Source: Lentibacillus amyloliquefaciens (lineage in GTDB: Bacteria; Bacillota; Bacilli; Bacillales; Amphibacillaceae). From it: DNA of 64,000 bases. Shown here piece by piece: positions 36,592-45,556 of this stretch. The number at the start of each line of letters is the position of its first letter. Positions within the stretch are counted from its first letter, which is position 1. Made by a program: the position numbers and the translations under genes. The stretch lies in the NCBI RefSeq assembly GCF_001307805.1, contig NZ_CP013862.1:868001-932000 (forward strand), in the 5' to 3' direction. The notes under the pieces were generated by a model, which ran no database searches, was not told the origin of the DNA, and saw only the letters and a list, made by a program, of their open reading frames with translations.

Positions 36592-36625
36592 AAAAAACCT
36601 TTCTGATCAGCTCAGAAAGGTTTTG
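36592..36625 (-). terminator. Terminator of rnpB
   Basis: 13-bp stem AAAACCTTTCTGA (36594-36607 approx.) / TCAGAAAGGTTTT. Read on the minus strand it is followed by a T-run (A-run 36592-36597). Also a possible bidirectional stop. Confidence 0.85.
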
Positions 36626-36640
36626 GGTTCAATATAACAG

Positions 36641-37045
36641 AGACCATTGAATACTTGGTAAGCCATGTTCTGTTCCGTTGTACTCATGCGGTGGTCAGCC
36701 TTGTACATCGGTCGTAATCATCTATCTACAAGCATTTGCAATCCTTGTCCCTTTTTCGGTTCATTTCCCTAATCAAGGGTGCCCCTACCAATATTTGGGT
36801 TGCTCACTCGTGGGGTTTACCGCGTTCCATTCGGACTGTTTCCAGCCCGACTGCGTCACTGTGGCACTTTCAAGCATACTCCCCCATGTCAATTGATTTA
36901 GGGGTTTTTGCTGCCGTTAGCCTCGATGGCCACCTTGACTTATGGTTTCGTCAAGCACGAACACTACAGGCATCGCAGCCTGTGTGAGCATGGACTTTCC
37001 TCTGTATATGCATCATATACAGCGATTACGTCAGTATTCAATTAT
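36641..37045 (-). ncRNA. rnpB: RNase P RNA, Bacillus (B) type
   Basis: The catalytic RNA that trims tRNA 5' ends. On the minus strand, conserved blocks appear in order: GAGGAAAGTCCATGCTC, GTAGTGTTCGTGC, GAAAGTGCCACAGTGACG, GGAACGCGGTAAACCCC, GAGCAACCCAAAT-TTGGTAGGGG, TGTAGATAGATGATTACG and ACAGAACATGGCTTAC. The two ends pair as TTGAATAC / GTATTCAA (helix P1). Lies between gpsB and rlmL, as in B. subtilis. Apparent reading frames inside it are not genes. Confidence 0.97.
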
Positions 37046-37052
37046 TACTCTC

Positions 37053-37088
37053 TAAAGAGATTATATCACACTTCTGCCCGGTGTTCAC
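37053..37088 (-). promoter_or_regulatory. Likely rnpB promoter
   Basis: Minus-strand TATAAT (37060-37065) preceded by TGTGA, with GTGAAC 17 bases upstream (37083-37088) as a weak -35. It places the start near 37053, a few bases from the rnpB 5' end. Confidence 0.6.
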
Positions 37089-37103
37089 TGTGAAAATATA
37101 CCA

Positions 37104-37406
37104 TCACTCAGCATCATCATATTTTTTGCCGAACACTGCCTTTTCCAAATTGGATACCCTTTTTAAAATATCATAATTGACTTGGTGATTGTTCGATGTT
37201 GCCCGGCTTCTTGTCTGGTCAGATTGTTTTTTGATACGTTCATTTTCCTGCCGCAGCTTTTCGATTTCTTGCTGAAATGCTTCGTAATCCTGAATAATCG
37301 TGTCAAGAAATTCATCAACTTCTTCCTGATTATAGCCGCGCATTCCGGTTTTAAATTCTTTCTCAAGTATGTCTTTTCCCGTAAGCTGGATGCGGTTTGC
37401 ATTCAT
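37104..37406 (-). CDS. gpsB: Cell division regulator GpsB
   Basis: DivIVA-like coiled-coil protein that positions penicillin-binding proteins between division septum and side wall. It is 100 residues: N-terminal DivIVA domain with [14 protein letters not shown] near 22-35, coiled coil 35-65, C-terminal trimer helix with [20 protein letters not shown]1A, its partner, is 3.5 kb away. GAGGTG upstream of ATG 37406. Confidence 0.95.
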   Translation of the reverse strand: MNANRIQLTGKDILEKEFKTGMRGYNQEEVDEFLDTIIQDYEAFQQEIEKLRQENERIKKQSDQTRSRATSNNHQVNYDILKRVSNLEKAVFGKKYDDAE

Positions 37407-37560
37407 CTTAAGTCACCTCGGATTTTCATTTATAAGCAGTTCGGAACTCGTGTCTAAATAGAACGTTTCCCGCTTATATTTGTTCATATGTATAGAGTGT
37501 TTTTCCTTATTTTATAACAGTATAACATGATTTGTATGTATTTTGTTATTAATTCAAGTC

Positions 37561-37589
37561 ATAAAAAAGAAGCTGACTTGATCAGCCCC
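37561..37589 (-). terminator. Terminator of cdd
   Basis: Minus-strand stem GCTGA / TCAGC with a 5-base loop followed by TTCTTTTTT, overlapping the cdd end. Confidence 0.65.
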
Positions 37590-37986
37590 TATCATTCATA
37601 TCATCAGACTGAAAGGAAAACGGCAACAATTCTTCCATCGTGACTATCTTCGTTTGGTTATGTGCGTTAGTCAGATTGATCTCCATGTCGTTATTAAAAA
37701 ACTCGCTCATTACCTGCCGGCAGGATCCACATGGCGGTACAGGCCTTTCCGTATCTGCAACAACGGCCATTTCAGCAAAATCAAATTCACCATCCGCAAT
37801 TGCTTTAAAAATGGCCACCCTTTCTGCACAGCAACTGACCGGATAGGCAGCATTTTCGATATTGCATCCTGTGTAGATCTTTCCTGAACGCGTTAACAGT
37901 GCAGCCCCAACAGGGAACTCAGAATACGGGACATATGCTTTATTTTTTATTTCTGCTGCTTTATCGAGTAATTCCTGATTGCTCAT
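37582..37986 (-). CDS. cdd: Cytidine deaminase
   Basis: Zinc enzyme deaminating cytidine and deoxycytidine for pyrimidine salvage. It is 134 residues. Zinc ligands: Cys of NAAYPVSCCAERVA with catalytic Glu near 55, and PPCGSCRQV near 85-94. YVPYSEFPVGAAL near 18 is substrate-binding. ATG 37986 lies 6 bases after AAGGGGAG, so the longer frame to 38004 is not used. Confidence 0.94.
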   Translation of the reverse strand: MSNQELLDKAAEIKNKAYVPYSEFPVGAALLTRSGKIYTGCNIENAAYPVSCCAERVAIFKAIADGEFDFAEMAVVADTERPVPPCGSCRQVMSEFFNNDMEINLTNAHNQTKIVTMEELLPFSFQSDDMNDRG

Positions 37987-38051
37987 ACTTCTCCCCTTTC
38001 TCATATAAATGGAAGGTAATTATAATTAAAAACGCTATAATGTAAAGAACT

Positions 38052-38408
38052 TTAATCAGCCCGAAGCTCTGACAGGAGCTGGTCAAATATAAAGTGTATC
38101 GAATGATCTAATTCCATATATCTTCTCCGTTTGACATCGACATAATAACTATTTAACAAGAGAAGTTCCATGTTTTCCCGTGTTGACGTAACTTGCTGCG
38201 GATGGACATTCACCCTTCGCTCTTTAACAATCTTGAGCGTATTTTCCTCCCACTCTGCCAGCAAGTCATAAATAGGAGCTGTCTGCACTTTCATCATTTC
38301 AAAAAAATCTTTGTCTTTTTTGCTTTCAGGCGGGTTGTTTTCTTCATAAATGTTCTTTAATCGTTCGAGCTCTTCCTTGAGTTGTATCGTTTGTTCTTCT
38401 AAATTCAT
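38052..38408 (-). CDS. yppE: YppE family protein (DUF1798)
   Basis: 118-residue helical cytosolic protein, function unknown, of the Bacillus YppE / DUF1798 family. The conserved core is HPQQVTSTRENMELLLLNSYYVD (split about residues 72-94). The long helices agree with the known four-helix bundle of the family. AGCAGGATG before ATG 38408. Neighbourhood gpsB-yppE-yppC-recU-ponA is ancestral. Confidence 0.85.
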   Translation of the reverse strand: MNLEEQTIQLKEELERLKNIYEENNPPESKKDKDFFEMMKVQTAPIYDLLAEWEENTLKIVKERRVNVHPQQVTSTRENMELLLLNSYYVDVKRRRYMELDHSIHFIFDQLLSELRAD

Positions 38409-38447
38409 ATTTCATCCTGCTTTCTGGCTCATTTGCTTATAGAAGTT

Positions 38448-38527
38448 GTTCAAAAAGTCCGGTAAAAATGACACTTCGGTGTTTCTAGTTGGCTTGTTTT
38501 CCCTTCACTTTATCCTTCTTTTTGAAC
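38448..38527. repeat. Short repeat with inverted ends, family 2
   Basis: 80-bp element with terminal inverted repeats GTTCAAAAAG (38448-38457) and CTTTTTGAAC (38518-38527). Its left part TGTTCAAAAAGTCCGGTAAA and ATGACAC also occur, with small changes, at 63968-64000. No coding potential. Confidence 0.6.
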
Positions 38528-38628
38528 ACGCACTTATAGAGTTTATTCTAAGAAACTCAGTAAAAAACTTAAATCAATTTTTCAATATCTTCATTTATTT
38601 TACCAACAAAGAAGGCAAAAAGCATCCG

Positions 38629-38907
38629 TTACGATAGTCTTTTTTTAGGTTTTTTAAATGTAAATCGGCTCGGAACAAGCATGTTCAGTTCAGTTTGGAA
38701 TTTTAGATCTGCCTTGTTAACGGAATAGGTTATGCGATTTAGATTTTGATAGTGATTTTCATAATCGCCTTGAATACAGCGATCAGTGCTCATCGTTATT
38801 TTTTGTTCCATTAATCGAAGCTGATTAGTCACTTCAGTTAACTTATTTGCAAAGTCAGTTGTCCCAACCCCGTCTGGCTTCTGATTTAAACTTGCAGCTT
38901 TCGCCAT
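38629..38907 (-). CDS. Hypothetical small helical protein
   Basis: 92-residue soluble protein, predicted to be a helical hairpin (TDFANKLTEVTNQLRLMEQK then YQNLNRITYSVNKADLKF) with a basic C-terminal tail ending KKPKKRLS. I do not recognise the family. GCGGGG precedes ATG 38907 by about 8 bases; the frame extends to 38916. It lies beside yppE, with the repeat element between them, and close to a small spore-protein-like gene. Confidence 0.6.
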   Translation of the reverse strand: MAKAASLNQKPDGVGTTDFANKLTEVTNQLRLMEQKITMSTDRCIQGDYENHYQNLNRITYSVNKADLKFQTELNMLVPSRFTFKKPKKRLS

Positions 38908-39055
38908 TGTATACACCCCGCTTTATTTATTAATTACTTATTTCGAGATTAATTCCGAGGTCCCTTCCCATTCGACAAAACTAGAAGAATCACGATAAAA
39001 CCAGTGTAAATTTCCAGCAATTCAGCCAGACTAACCAGTGTAAGGAGGTATGGTT

Positions 39056-39163
39056 ATGACAAAAAAGAAACCATCCGAACAAAAAACGGAAAAACATCAT
39101 CAGAAAAAAGAAAACCGAAACCGGAACAAAAAATTAGATGGACCAAATCGGCCATCAACATAA
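39056..39163 (+). CDS. Small basic 35-residue protein, possibly spore-associated
   Basis: ATG 39056 with a perfect AAGGAGG 7 bases upstream and TAA at 39161-39163. The peptide is Lys/Asn/Gln-rich (MTKKKPSEQK at the start) and ends KLDGPNRPST. The composition (no Cys, no Trp, many Lys/Asn/Gln) is that of minor acid-soluble spore proteins, but I cannot name a family. A terminator follows directly, so it is an independent gene. Confidence 0.6.
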   Translation: MTKKKPSEQKTEKHHQKKENRNRNKKLDGPNRPST

Positions 39164-39169
39164 CAATCA

Positions 39170-39200
39170 AAAAAGGATTTGTGCCGACAAATCCTTTTCT
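39170..39200. terminator. Bidirectional terminator
   Basis: 12-bp stem AAAAGGATTTGT (39171-39182) / ACAAATCCTTTT (39187-39198) with a 4-base loop, between the small basic gene and the convergent yppC. Confidence 0.9.
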
Positions 39201-40153
39201 TACATAAATATTCTTCGTAATAAATGGTAGTAATACATTAACCTCCGACGTTTATAAAATGACTCACTTATACACGCATCTGGTTTTTCGATGATTTCTT
39301 TTGTCCAATTACGTTTTATCCCTCTTTTTTTGTACCAGTCTTTTCGAATGGTATCATGATGCGTGATTACCGGATAAACTGTCCGAAGTATCGGTGATTT
39401 TTCTGTTTTAATGTTTAGAAACCGCTCATAATCCAATCGTGAACCTGTATGTTCTACAGATCGAATGAATTCAATTAACGGGTGGTACACTTTAGAATTT
39501 AACATAATAGAAGCAATCTGTTTCCCTAAGGTAATGCGTTTATCGATATTTGTAAAATCTTGGACAAAAATTCCATACAACTGCTTGGATTTAGCTGGTA
39601 AAATAATAGCGTTCAATAATAACATGTCCTGCAGCAGGTATGGCAAACGCAAAAACACATAACGCTTAAAATAATCCTGTTTAATGACAGGGGTTTGGAT
39701 TACATTTTGTTCATTGATAATCAGGGCGTGCATAAGCCGCTGTGTATCGTGATATTGCCAGAAAAACCGCCATTCCTTTTGCATATAGCTTGAGACTTGA
39801 AATTTTGATAATAAATAAAAGAGCGGTTTTTTCAATTCAGTTGACAGTTGATAAACGAGTAACTGAGGATATGCATCGGAAAAAATAAGCCAATTCGCGC
39901 GTTCATAAGTCATAAACAGCCGCCTCAGCTGGCTATGGGAGAGCATTGTTCTGAATGAGGCAACCCATAAATCAGTCATATTCCACCCTGCATTTCGCGA
40001 AACAATCCCAGCCAGAAGGGCCCACTTTATTTCCGGATAAGTCATATAAAAGTTTTCGTATGCTTTTGTCCGGGAAATGTTATCTAAATTATGCTGATTT
40101 GTTTCAGATATTATATAATGTAGATAGTCATGATCATCCCAAAATGACTGCAT
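39200..40153 (-). CDS. yppC: YppC family protein (DUF2515)
   Basis: 317-residue protein of the Bacillus-specific DUF2515 (YppC) family, function unknown. Typical segments: NLDNISRTKAYENFYM near 20-35, EIKWALLAGIVSRNAGWNMTD near 40-60 and RANWLIFSDAYPQLLVY near 85. No clear signal or membrane helix. Divergent from recU, the same arrangement as in B. subtilis. ATG 40153 follows GAGG by 7 bases. Confidence 0.85.
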   Translation of the reverse strand: MQSFWDDHDYLHYIISETNQHNLDNISRTKAYENFYMTYPEIKWALLAGIVSRNAGWNMTDLWVASFRTMLSHSQLRRLFMTYERANWLIFSDAYPQLLVYQLSTELKKPLFYLLSKFQVSSYMQKEWRFFWQYHDTQRLMHALIINEQNVIQTPVIKQDYFKRYVFLRLPYLLQDMLLLNAIILPAKSKQLYGIFVQDFTNIDKRITLGKQIASIMLNSKVYHPLIEFIRSVEHTGSRLDYERFLNIKTEKSPILRTVYPVITHHDTIRKDWYKKRGIKRNWTKEIIEKPDACISESFYKRRRLMYYYHLLRRIFM

Positions 40154-40241
40154 TTCATAACCTCATTTCGTATAATTATATAGTCAACCTAAACAATTTT
40201 TGGTATGATACTGTAATATGCCCAGAAGGGAGACATCATTA

Positions 40242-40832
40242 TTGCATTATCCAAACGGCAAAAAAAATAATGGTATGAAACAGGTGTCTGCCGCAAACCG
40301 ATCAATGAAGTTCAGCAACAGAGGTATGACACTTGAAAAAGATATCAACACAACAAATACGTTTTACTGGGATACAAATAAAGCTGTTATCCATAAGAAG
40401 CCTACGCCTGTTCAGGTGGTGAATGTTCATTATCCAAAACGAAGTGCTGCCGTTATAACAGAAGGCTATTTTAAGCAGCCTTCCACAACTGACTATAATG
40501 GTATTTACCGTGGTCGTCATATCGATTTTGAGGCAAAGGAAACCCGGAACAAAACAAGGTTTCCGCTTGCTAACATCCATTATCATCAGATCAGCCACAT
40601 GAAATCGATAACGGCTCACGGCGGCATTTGTTTTTTGATCATTCGTTTCTCTGCGCATAATGAAACTTACTATCTGCCTGCTGAATCGTTTTTTCCCTAT
40701 TGGGACGAACAGTTCAATGAAGGAAAAAAATCGATCCGATATGAGGCAATAAAGGAAAAAGGATACAAGATTCCATTTCATTTTCAGGCTCGGGTTAACT
40801 ACTTGACGATTATTGATCAGCTTTATTTTTAG
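40242..40832 (+). CDS. recU: Holliday junction resolvase RecU
   Basis: Cuts four-way junctions and modulates RecA. It is 196 residues from TTG 40242 (AAGGGAG 9 bases upstream). The frame opens at ATG 40218 but the family starts MxYPNGK, matching HYPNGKKN after TTG. Active-site motifs: NRGMTLEKDI near 25, TTDYNGIYRGRHIDFEAKET near 80-99 with the D and E-x-K residues, and HYHQISHM near 110. Followed 18 bases later by ponA, a conserved pair. Confidence 0.93.
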   Translation: MHYPNGKKNNGMKQVSAANRSMKFSNRGMTLEKDINTTNTFYWDTNKAVIHKKPTPVQVVNVHYPKRSAAVITEGYFKQPSTTDYNGIYRGRHIDFEAKETRNKTRFPLANIHYHQISHMKSITAHGGICFLIIRFSAHNETYYLPAESFFPYWDEQFNEGKKSIRYEAIKEKGYKIPFHFQARVNYLTIIDQLYF

Positions 40833-40850
40833 ATTGGAGGAGAATGAGTT

Positions 40851-43721
40851 ATGGCAACAAATGGCCAGTCTCGTACAGCAAGACGAAAACAAAAAAAGTC
40901 TGCCAAAAAACCACTATGGAAAAAACTATTCATGATAATTGGTATTGCCATACTGGTGATTGGAATTGGTGTTGGTGCTCTATTCACTTATTATATTGTC
41001 ACGGCACCGGAAATTGATGCATCAAAACTGGACACACCGTATTCATCTAAAATATACGATAAAGATGGTGAACTGTTTGCCGAATTGGGAGCCGGTGAAC
41101 AGCGGACTCAAGTAGAGTATGACGAACTTCCACAAGTACTGGTTGATGCCGTTCTTTCCACAGAAGACGCTCGGTTTTTTGACCACCCGGGTGTGGATAT
41201 ATGGAGAGTCGGTGGTGCTGTGGTCGCCAACATAACAGATGGTTTTGGCTCTGAAGGGGCCAGTACAATTACACAGCAAGTAATTGAAAAATCATTTCTC
41301 TCACCGGAAAAGAAAATAAGCATCAAAGTACAGGAAATGTGGCTTGCGCTCCAATTAGAACGTGAATATTCCAAAGAAGAAATATTGGAAATGTATTTAA
41401 ACAAAATTTATTATGGCAATCGGGCTTATGGCGTAGCAAAAGCTGCTGAACTTTATTTCGGAAAGACGGATCTGAGTGAACTGACATTGCCTGAGGCAGC
41501 TATTCTTGCCGGACTCCCGCAGCGTCCATCAGCTTATAACCCGTTTAAAAATCCGGATTTAATGAAAGACCGGATGAATACAGTACTGAATCTGATGGTT
41601 AAAAATGATAAAATTTCGGAAAGTGAAGCTGAAGAAGCACGGCAGGTGGACATCCCTTCCCTGCTGACTGATGATACACCTGATCCAACACCTTATCAGG
41701 CGTTCCTGGATCAGGTAAAAAAAGAAGTTGAAGAAAAAGTTGAAGATGCCGATATTTATACAGATGGGCTTAATATCCATACTACAATCGATACCGATGC
41801 GCAGGAGCATGTTGAGTATTTATTGTCAGACAGTGAAGATAACCCTATTAATTATCCGGAACCTGTCACCAATTCTGACGGTGAAGAAACAGATATGGAA
41901 GCCGGTATGACTGTATTGGATACGAAAACCGGTGCTATTCGGGCGATTGGCGGCGCACGGGGCGGTCTGGAAAATGGTGGCCTCAATTATGCGACAGGCA
42001 TCAGCCGTCAGCCCGCATCAACATTCAAACCGATTATCGATTATGCCCCGGCAATTGAGAACAATCAATGGTCAACCTACCATCAATTAAATGATGATGG
42101 GCCTTATGACATTGCAGGCAGTGATGCCCGGATTAATACATGGGCCGGCCAATACTATGGCTGGGTTTCAATGCGGTATGCTCTGCAGCAGTCTCTGAAC
42201 GTCCCGGCAGCCAAGACATTTGAAGAAATTGGCGCCAGTAATGCAATAGAATTCGCAGAGAATCTTGGAATCTCCATCGGCGATACCCAAGTAGGCGTCA
42301 CAGATGCGATTGGCGGCGGAAAAATAGGCACCAATCCGCTTGAACTTGCAGGCGCTTATCGGGCATTTGGAAATGGCGGTGTTTATAATGAGCCATATGC
42401 TGTAACAAAAGTCGAGTTTCCGGATAGCGGAAGGACAGTTGATTTAACACCTGAACCAGAGGCGGCCATGTCTGAGTCGACAGCATACATGATAACGGAT
42501 ATGCTGCAAACAGCCATTTCTGAAGGAACTGGTGCTCAAGCCAATGTTCCCGGTCTGCCTGATGCAGGTAAAACGGGAACAACCACACATGATGAAGTGG
42601 AAGGCTCACCGGACTCCTGGTTCAGTGGCTATACAACGGATTATACGATCTCGATTTGGACGGGTTATGACGATAACAGCGTAACGTTACCGGATACGAA
42701 AATTCCTCATGCGCTATACAAGAACACAATGAGTGAATTATCAAAGGATATAGATACACCAGACTTTACGCAGCCTGATTCTGTTGTGGAGGCTGAAGTT
42801 GAAAAAGGATCAAGGCCTGCCAAAAAACCGAGTGAATATACACCGGAATCGCAAATCGTCACTGAATTATTCGTAAAAGGTCAGGAACCATCCGAAACTT
42901 CAGAGCAGTTTGATCAGCTTGATCCTGTAGAAGGACTTGAGGCAACGTATGATGAGGGATCAGATTCTATTCAAGTTGAATGGGATTATAGCTCAGATGC
43001 ATCCTTTGAAGTGAGCGCAAGTGTCGATGGTGGCCAAATGCAAAGTCTCTCATCTACCGAGGACACATCCATGGAAATTTCCAGTGTTGAGCCCGGTGCG
43101 ACATATGAGATTCAGGTCGTTGCCACTTCAGGTTCAAATACAAGTGAACCCGCGACAACTACTGTTGAAGTGCCGGGTGACGAAGAAAATGAAGACGGTG
43201 GAAACATTCCTGCCGTCAGCGGCTTGAACGCCAATGTGTCTGGTTCGAATATAGATGTCAGCTGGCAATACGATGGCCCTCCTGCACAATTCGAAGTAGC
43301 CGTGTCACAAGCGGGCAGCCAATTACAGACACAAACGGTTGATTCAGCCGGTATTGTCATTGAAGGAGAAGGTGTCCAGCCAGGACAGACTTATACGATA
43401 ACTGTTACGCCTGTAGGGCAAGATGGCGACAATCAAGGTGTCAGAGGTGAATCATCCAGCACCGAAGCAACCATCCCTGGAGAACCGGATTCAGGCGGAA
43501 CTGAAAATGACGGAAACAACAATGGCAATGAGAATGGTGAAAACAATGACGGCGATGGCGACAATGGCAATAACGATGGAAACGGTAATAACGGTGAAAA
43601 TGGTAGTAACGGTGGTAACGGCGGAAATGGTGACGATGGTGGAAATAGCGGCAACAATAATGAAGGTGAAAACGAAAATCCAAACGCAAATGACAATGCG
43701 AACACCAATGAAGATAGCTAG
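40851..43721 (+). CDS. ponA: Penicillin-binding protein 1A (bifunctional glycosyltransferase/transpeptidase)
   Basis: Class A PBP that polymerises and cross-links peptidoglycan. 956 residues: cytoplasmic basic N-terminus, one transmembrane helix (about 25-48), GT51 domain (ED-x-RFFDHPG near 103; QQVIEKSFL, EILEMYLNKIYYG), transpeptidase domain with STFK near 390, SLN near 447 and KTGTT near 570. Then two fibronectin type III-like domains (about 690-775 and 785-880) and an 80-residue tail almost wholly Asn, Gly, Asp, Glu. The tail is unusually long and repetitive. GGAGGAG before ATG 40851. Partner GpsB lies upstream. Confidence 0.95.
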   Translation: MATNGQSRTARRKQKKSAKKPLWKKLFMIIGIAILVIGIGVGALFTYYIVTAPEIDASKLDTPYSSKIYDKDGELFAELGAGEQRTQVEYDELPQVLVDAVLSTEDARFFDHPGVDIWRVGGAVVANITDGFGSEGASTITQQVIEKSFLSPEKKISIKVQEMWLALQLEREYSKEEILEMYLNKIYYGNRAYGVAKAAELYFGKTDLSELTLPEAAILAGLPQRPSAYNPFKNPDLMKDRMNTVLNLMVKNDKISESEAEEARQVDIPSLLTDDTPDPTPYQAFLDQVKKEVEEKVEDADIYTDGLNIHTTIDTDAQEHVEYLLSDSEDNPINYPEPVTNSDGEETDMEAGMTVLDTKTGAIRAIGGARGGLENGGLNYATGISRQPASTFKPIIDYAPAIENNQWSTYHQLNDDGPYDIAGSDARINTWAGQYYGWVSMRYALQQSLNVPAAKTFEEIGASNAIEFAENLGISIGDTQVGVTDAIGGGKIGTNPLELAGAYRAFGNGGVYNEPYAVTKVEFPDSGRTVDLTPEPEAAMSESTAYMITDMLQTAISEGTGAQANVPGLPDAGKTGTTTHDEVEGSPDSWFSGYTTDYTISIWTGYDDNSVTLPDTKIPHALYKNTMSELSKDIDTPDFTQPDSVVEAEVEKGSRPAKKPSEYTPESQIVTELFVKGQEPSETSEQFDQLDPVEGLEATYDEGSDSIQVEWDYSSDASFEVSASVDGGQMQSLSSTEDTSMEISSVEPGATYEIQVVATSGSNTSEPATTTVEVPGDEENEDGGNIPAVSGLNANVSGSNIDVSWQYDGPPAQFEVAVSQAGSQLQTQTVDSAGIVIEGEGVQPGQTYTITVTPVGQDGDNQGVRGESSSTEATIPGEPDSGGTENDGNNNGNENGENNDGDGDNGNNDGNGNNGENGSNGGNGGNGDDGGNSGNNNEGENENPNANDNANTNEDS
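43478..43720 (+). repeat. ponA: Repetitive Asn/Gly/Asp-coding tract in ponA
   Basis: About 240 bases of near-repeated GGTAAYGGY / AATGAY / GAAAAY triplet patterns coding the disordered PBP1A tail. Such tracts change length by slippage. The antisense frames look like Pro/Leu/Ser-rich proteins and are artefacts. Confidence 0.7.
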
Positions 43722-43732
43722 TTAAAAGCAAC

Positions 43733-43780
43733 AAAAAGAGGCAGTGCTCCAAGTGTGGAGACTGCCTCTTTTTCATTGCC
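43733..43780 (+). terminator. Terminator after ponA
   Basis: 13-bp stem AAAAAGAGGCAGT (43733-43745) / ACTGCCTCTTTTT (43761-43773), with T-run. Confidence 0.92.
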
Positions 43781-43820
43781 TGTTTATTAAAAGGTTGTTG
43801 GTTTATTTCTGCTTTGATGT

Positions 43821-44128
43821 AAACTGTGACGTAGTGACAGGATTGATTTCCGCTGCGGGCAGTCGCGCCCCTTAGGGCAACGCTTCAGCTTCCTGCTCAG
43901 ATCTTCAGCCGCCCGCTTTCCCGCAGGAGTCGACTGCCCTCGGCTCCAATCAATGCCGCGATAGGAAGGAAATACACGAAGACTCCAGCGGGAAAGCGAA
44001 GACGTTGAGACCCCACAGCGAGCGTTCTTTGCGAGCGAGGAGGCTCAGCGCGAGCCCTAAGGTGCGCGTAGTGTATTTCCGAAGCGGTAGACGACGCACA
44101 ACTTACACCCAAAGTTACTTCGCAGTTT
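43821..44128. repeat. MITE-like repeat, copy B
   Basis: Same family as copy A. Left end AAACTGTGACGTA (diverged TIR, 43821-43833), right end TACTTCGCAGTTT (44116-44128). The interior shares GAGACCCCACAG, CGAGGAGGCTCA, CCCTAAGGTGCGC and GTGTATTTCC with copy A. A shared AAAAGGTTGTTG also lies about 30 bases left of both copies. GC-rich, non-coding, foldable. Confidence 0.75.
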
Positions 44129-44204
44129 ATGGATTATATGCCAAGGCAACAAGATGCACGAATAGTGCCTTTTCATTTTGCATGTTTTTGACCGGTTTCA
44201 TCGT

Positions 44205-44870
44205 TTACTTGTTCGCAGTTGTTTCTGCCTTTTTCATTCGTTTTTGACCTTCCCGGCATAAATCAAGCAACGGGCATTCCGGACATTGCGGGTTTCTGGC
44301 CTTGCAATGATATCTTCCAAAAAAGATCATTCGGTGATGTGTATCAGCCCATTCATCTTTCGGCACTTTTTTCATCAATGTCTGTTCCACTTCAAGTACT
44401 GAATCTTTCCAACGGCAAATGCCTAATCGTTTAGCAACACGTTCCACATGGGTATCAACTGCAATAGCCGGTTCTCTGAATGCAACTGATGCAACAACAT
44501 TAGCCGTTTTCCGGCCGACTCCGGCAAGTTTCATCAGTTCTGTTTTAGAATTCGGCACTTCCCCATCATACTCATCTATCAGCATTTGACACAGCTTACG
44601 GATATTTTTTGATTTATTACGGTACAAGCCGATTGATTTTATATCCTGCTGCAGTTCTTCCAGTGATACCGCAAGAAAATCTTCAGGTGTTTTGTACTTT
44701 TTAAATAAAGAAGCCGTCACTTTATTGACCAGATTATCGGTACATTGTGCTGATAACAATACAGCGATGACAAGTTCAAAAGGATTGTCATGATTCAATT
44801 CACATTGTGCTTCCGGGTACATTTCCTTCATGACATCAAGGCAGGATTGAACTTGTGATTTGTTTAGCAT
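44205..44870 (-). CDS. nth: Endonuclease III (DNA glycosylase/AP lyase)
   Basis: Removes oxidised pyrimidines. 221 residues: helix-hairpin-helix GVGRKTANVVAS near 112-123 with the catalytic Lys, catalytic Asp in AVDTHVERVAKRLG near 138, and the C-terminal [4Fe-4S] loop C-x6-C-x2-C-x5-C near 187-203. Its ATG comes 5 bases after the dnaD stop; GGAGGAATAGGGG lies upstream. The dnaD-nth pair is standard. Confidence 0.95.
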   Translation of the reverse strand: MLNKSQVQSCLDVMKEMYPEAQCELNHDNPFELVIAVLLSAQCTDNLVNKVTASLFKKYKTPEDFLAVSLEELQQDIKSIGLYRNKSKNIRKLCQMLIDEYDGEVPNSKTELMKLAGVGRKTANVVASVAFREPAIAVDTHVERVAKRLGICRWKDSVLEVEQTLMKKVPKDEWADTHHRMIFFGRYHCKARNPQCPECPLLDLCREGQKRMKKAETTANK

Positions 44871-44875
44871 TTCCC

Positions 44876-45556
44876 CTATTCCTCCTCCAGCCAGTTGTAA
44901 TAAATAGATGTATCCCGCTTTTGGCCGCCTGATTCATGTTGTTTGGCTGATTGATTCTCATGAAACGCCTTACTTGCTTTTCGGGCTTGTTCAACCGAAT
45001 GAATTCCTTTCTTTTGCCATTCCCTGAGAATACGATCAATATATTTGAAATTAAGCTTGCCCATCAAAACAGATTCCCTTAAACCGGCTTTAATGAGGGA
45101 TGGTTCAATTTTGTCCTCGTCCAGCCAGCTATTTATCATTTCAATTTCAAATGGCGACAGCGGTCTGCCAAATTCCTGTTCAAACAGGATGAAGATCGTG
45201 CCATCCTCCTGTGTCTGCTCTTCAGTTTCCTCGGTAAACAATTTTTTCCATAGCGGATTCAGACTGTACTTTTCAGTTATCCGGTTTTCTTCATTTTCCA
45301 GTTGTTCAATCGATAAAAAATTCTTTTGAATGAGCTTGCGTAAAATATTAGCACAATCTTTCTCGCTGATCGTTAAATGATTGGCAAGATCATTCGGTGT
45401 CGGAAAGTCATTATTTTCCTGCAAAAAGCGGAGAAGCTGCAGAATAACCATTACTTCCTGTTCGTTAAGCCCAAGTGTTGTATACTTATCAAGTAATCGC
45501 ACAGGCACCTGGACTTGGTTTAGTAATATATCCTGGAATGAAATGAATTTCGTCAT
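44876..45556 (-). CDS. dnaD: Replication initiation/primosome protein DnaD
   Basis: Loads helicase at origins and restart sites together with DnaB and DnaI. 226 residues: N-terminal winged helix (about 1-110; LNEQEVMVILQLLRFLQE, LANHLTISEKDCANIL) and the C-terminal DDBH2 domain (about 130-200; GRPLSPFEIEMINSWL, then IDRILREWQKKGI with the YxxxIxxxW-like motif). GAGGTG before ATG 45556. Confidence 0.93.
   Translation of the reverse strand: MTKFISFQDILLNQVQVPVRLLDKYTTLGLNEQEVMVILQLLRFLQENNDFPTPNDLANHLTISEKDCANILRKLIQKNFLSIEQLENEENRITEKYSLNPLWKKLFTEETEEQTQEDGTIFILFEQEFGRPLSPFEIEMINSWLDEDKIEPSLIKAGLRESVLMGKLNFKYIDRILREWQKKGIHSVEQARKASKAFHENQSAKQHESGGQKRDTSIYYNWLEEE

Noticed and set aside
36678..36987. 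Two frames of 72 and 83 codons
   Set aside because: They lie within RNase P RNA on the opposite strand.
40302..40892. 196-codon frame antisense to recU
   Set aside because: Shadow of a well-supported gene; no ribosome site or family.
43478..43720. CRISPR-like or tandem DNA repeat
   Set aside because: Irregular triplet periodicity in a coding frame, no spacer structure, no cas genes in the window.
43433..43776. Antisense Pro/Leu- and His-rich frames under ponA
   Set aside because: They mirror the Asn/Gly triplet repeats of the PBP1A tail.
44005..44247. 80-codon plus-strand frame
   Set aside because: Lies in repeat copy B and the end of nth.
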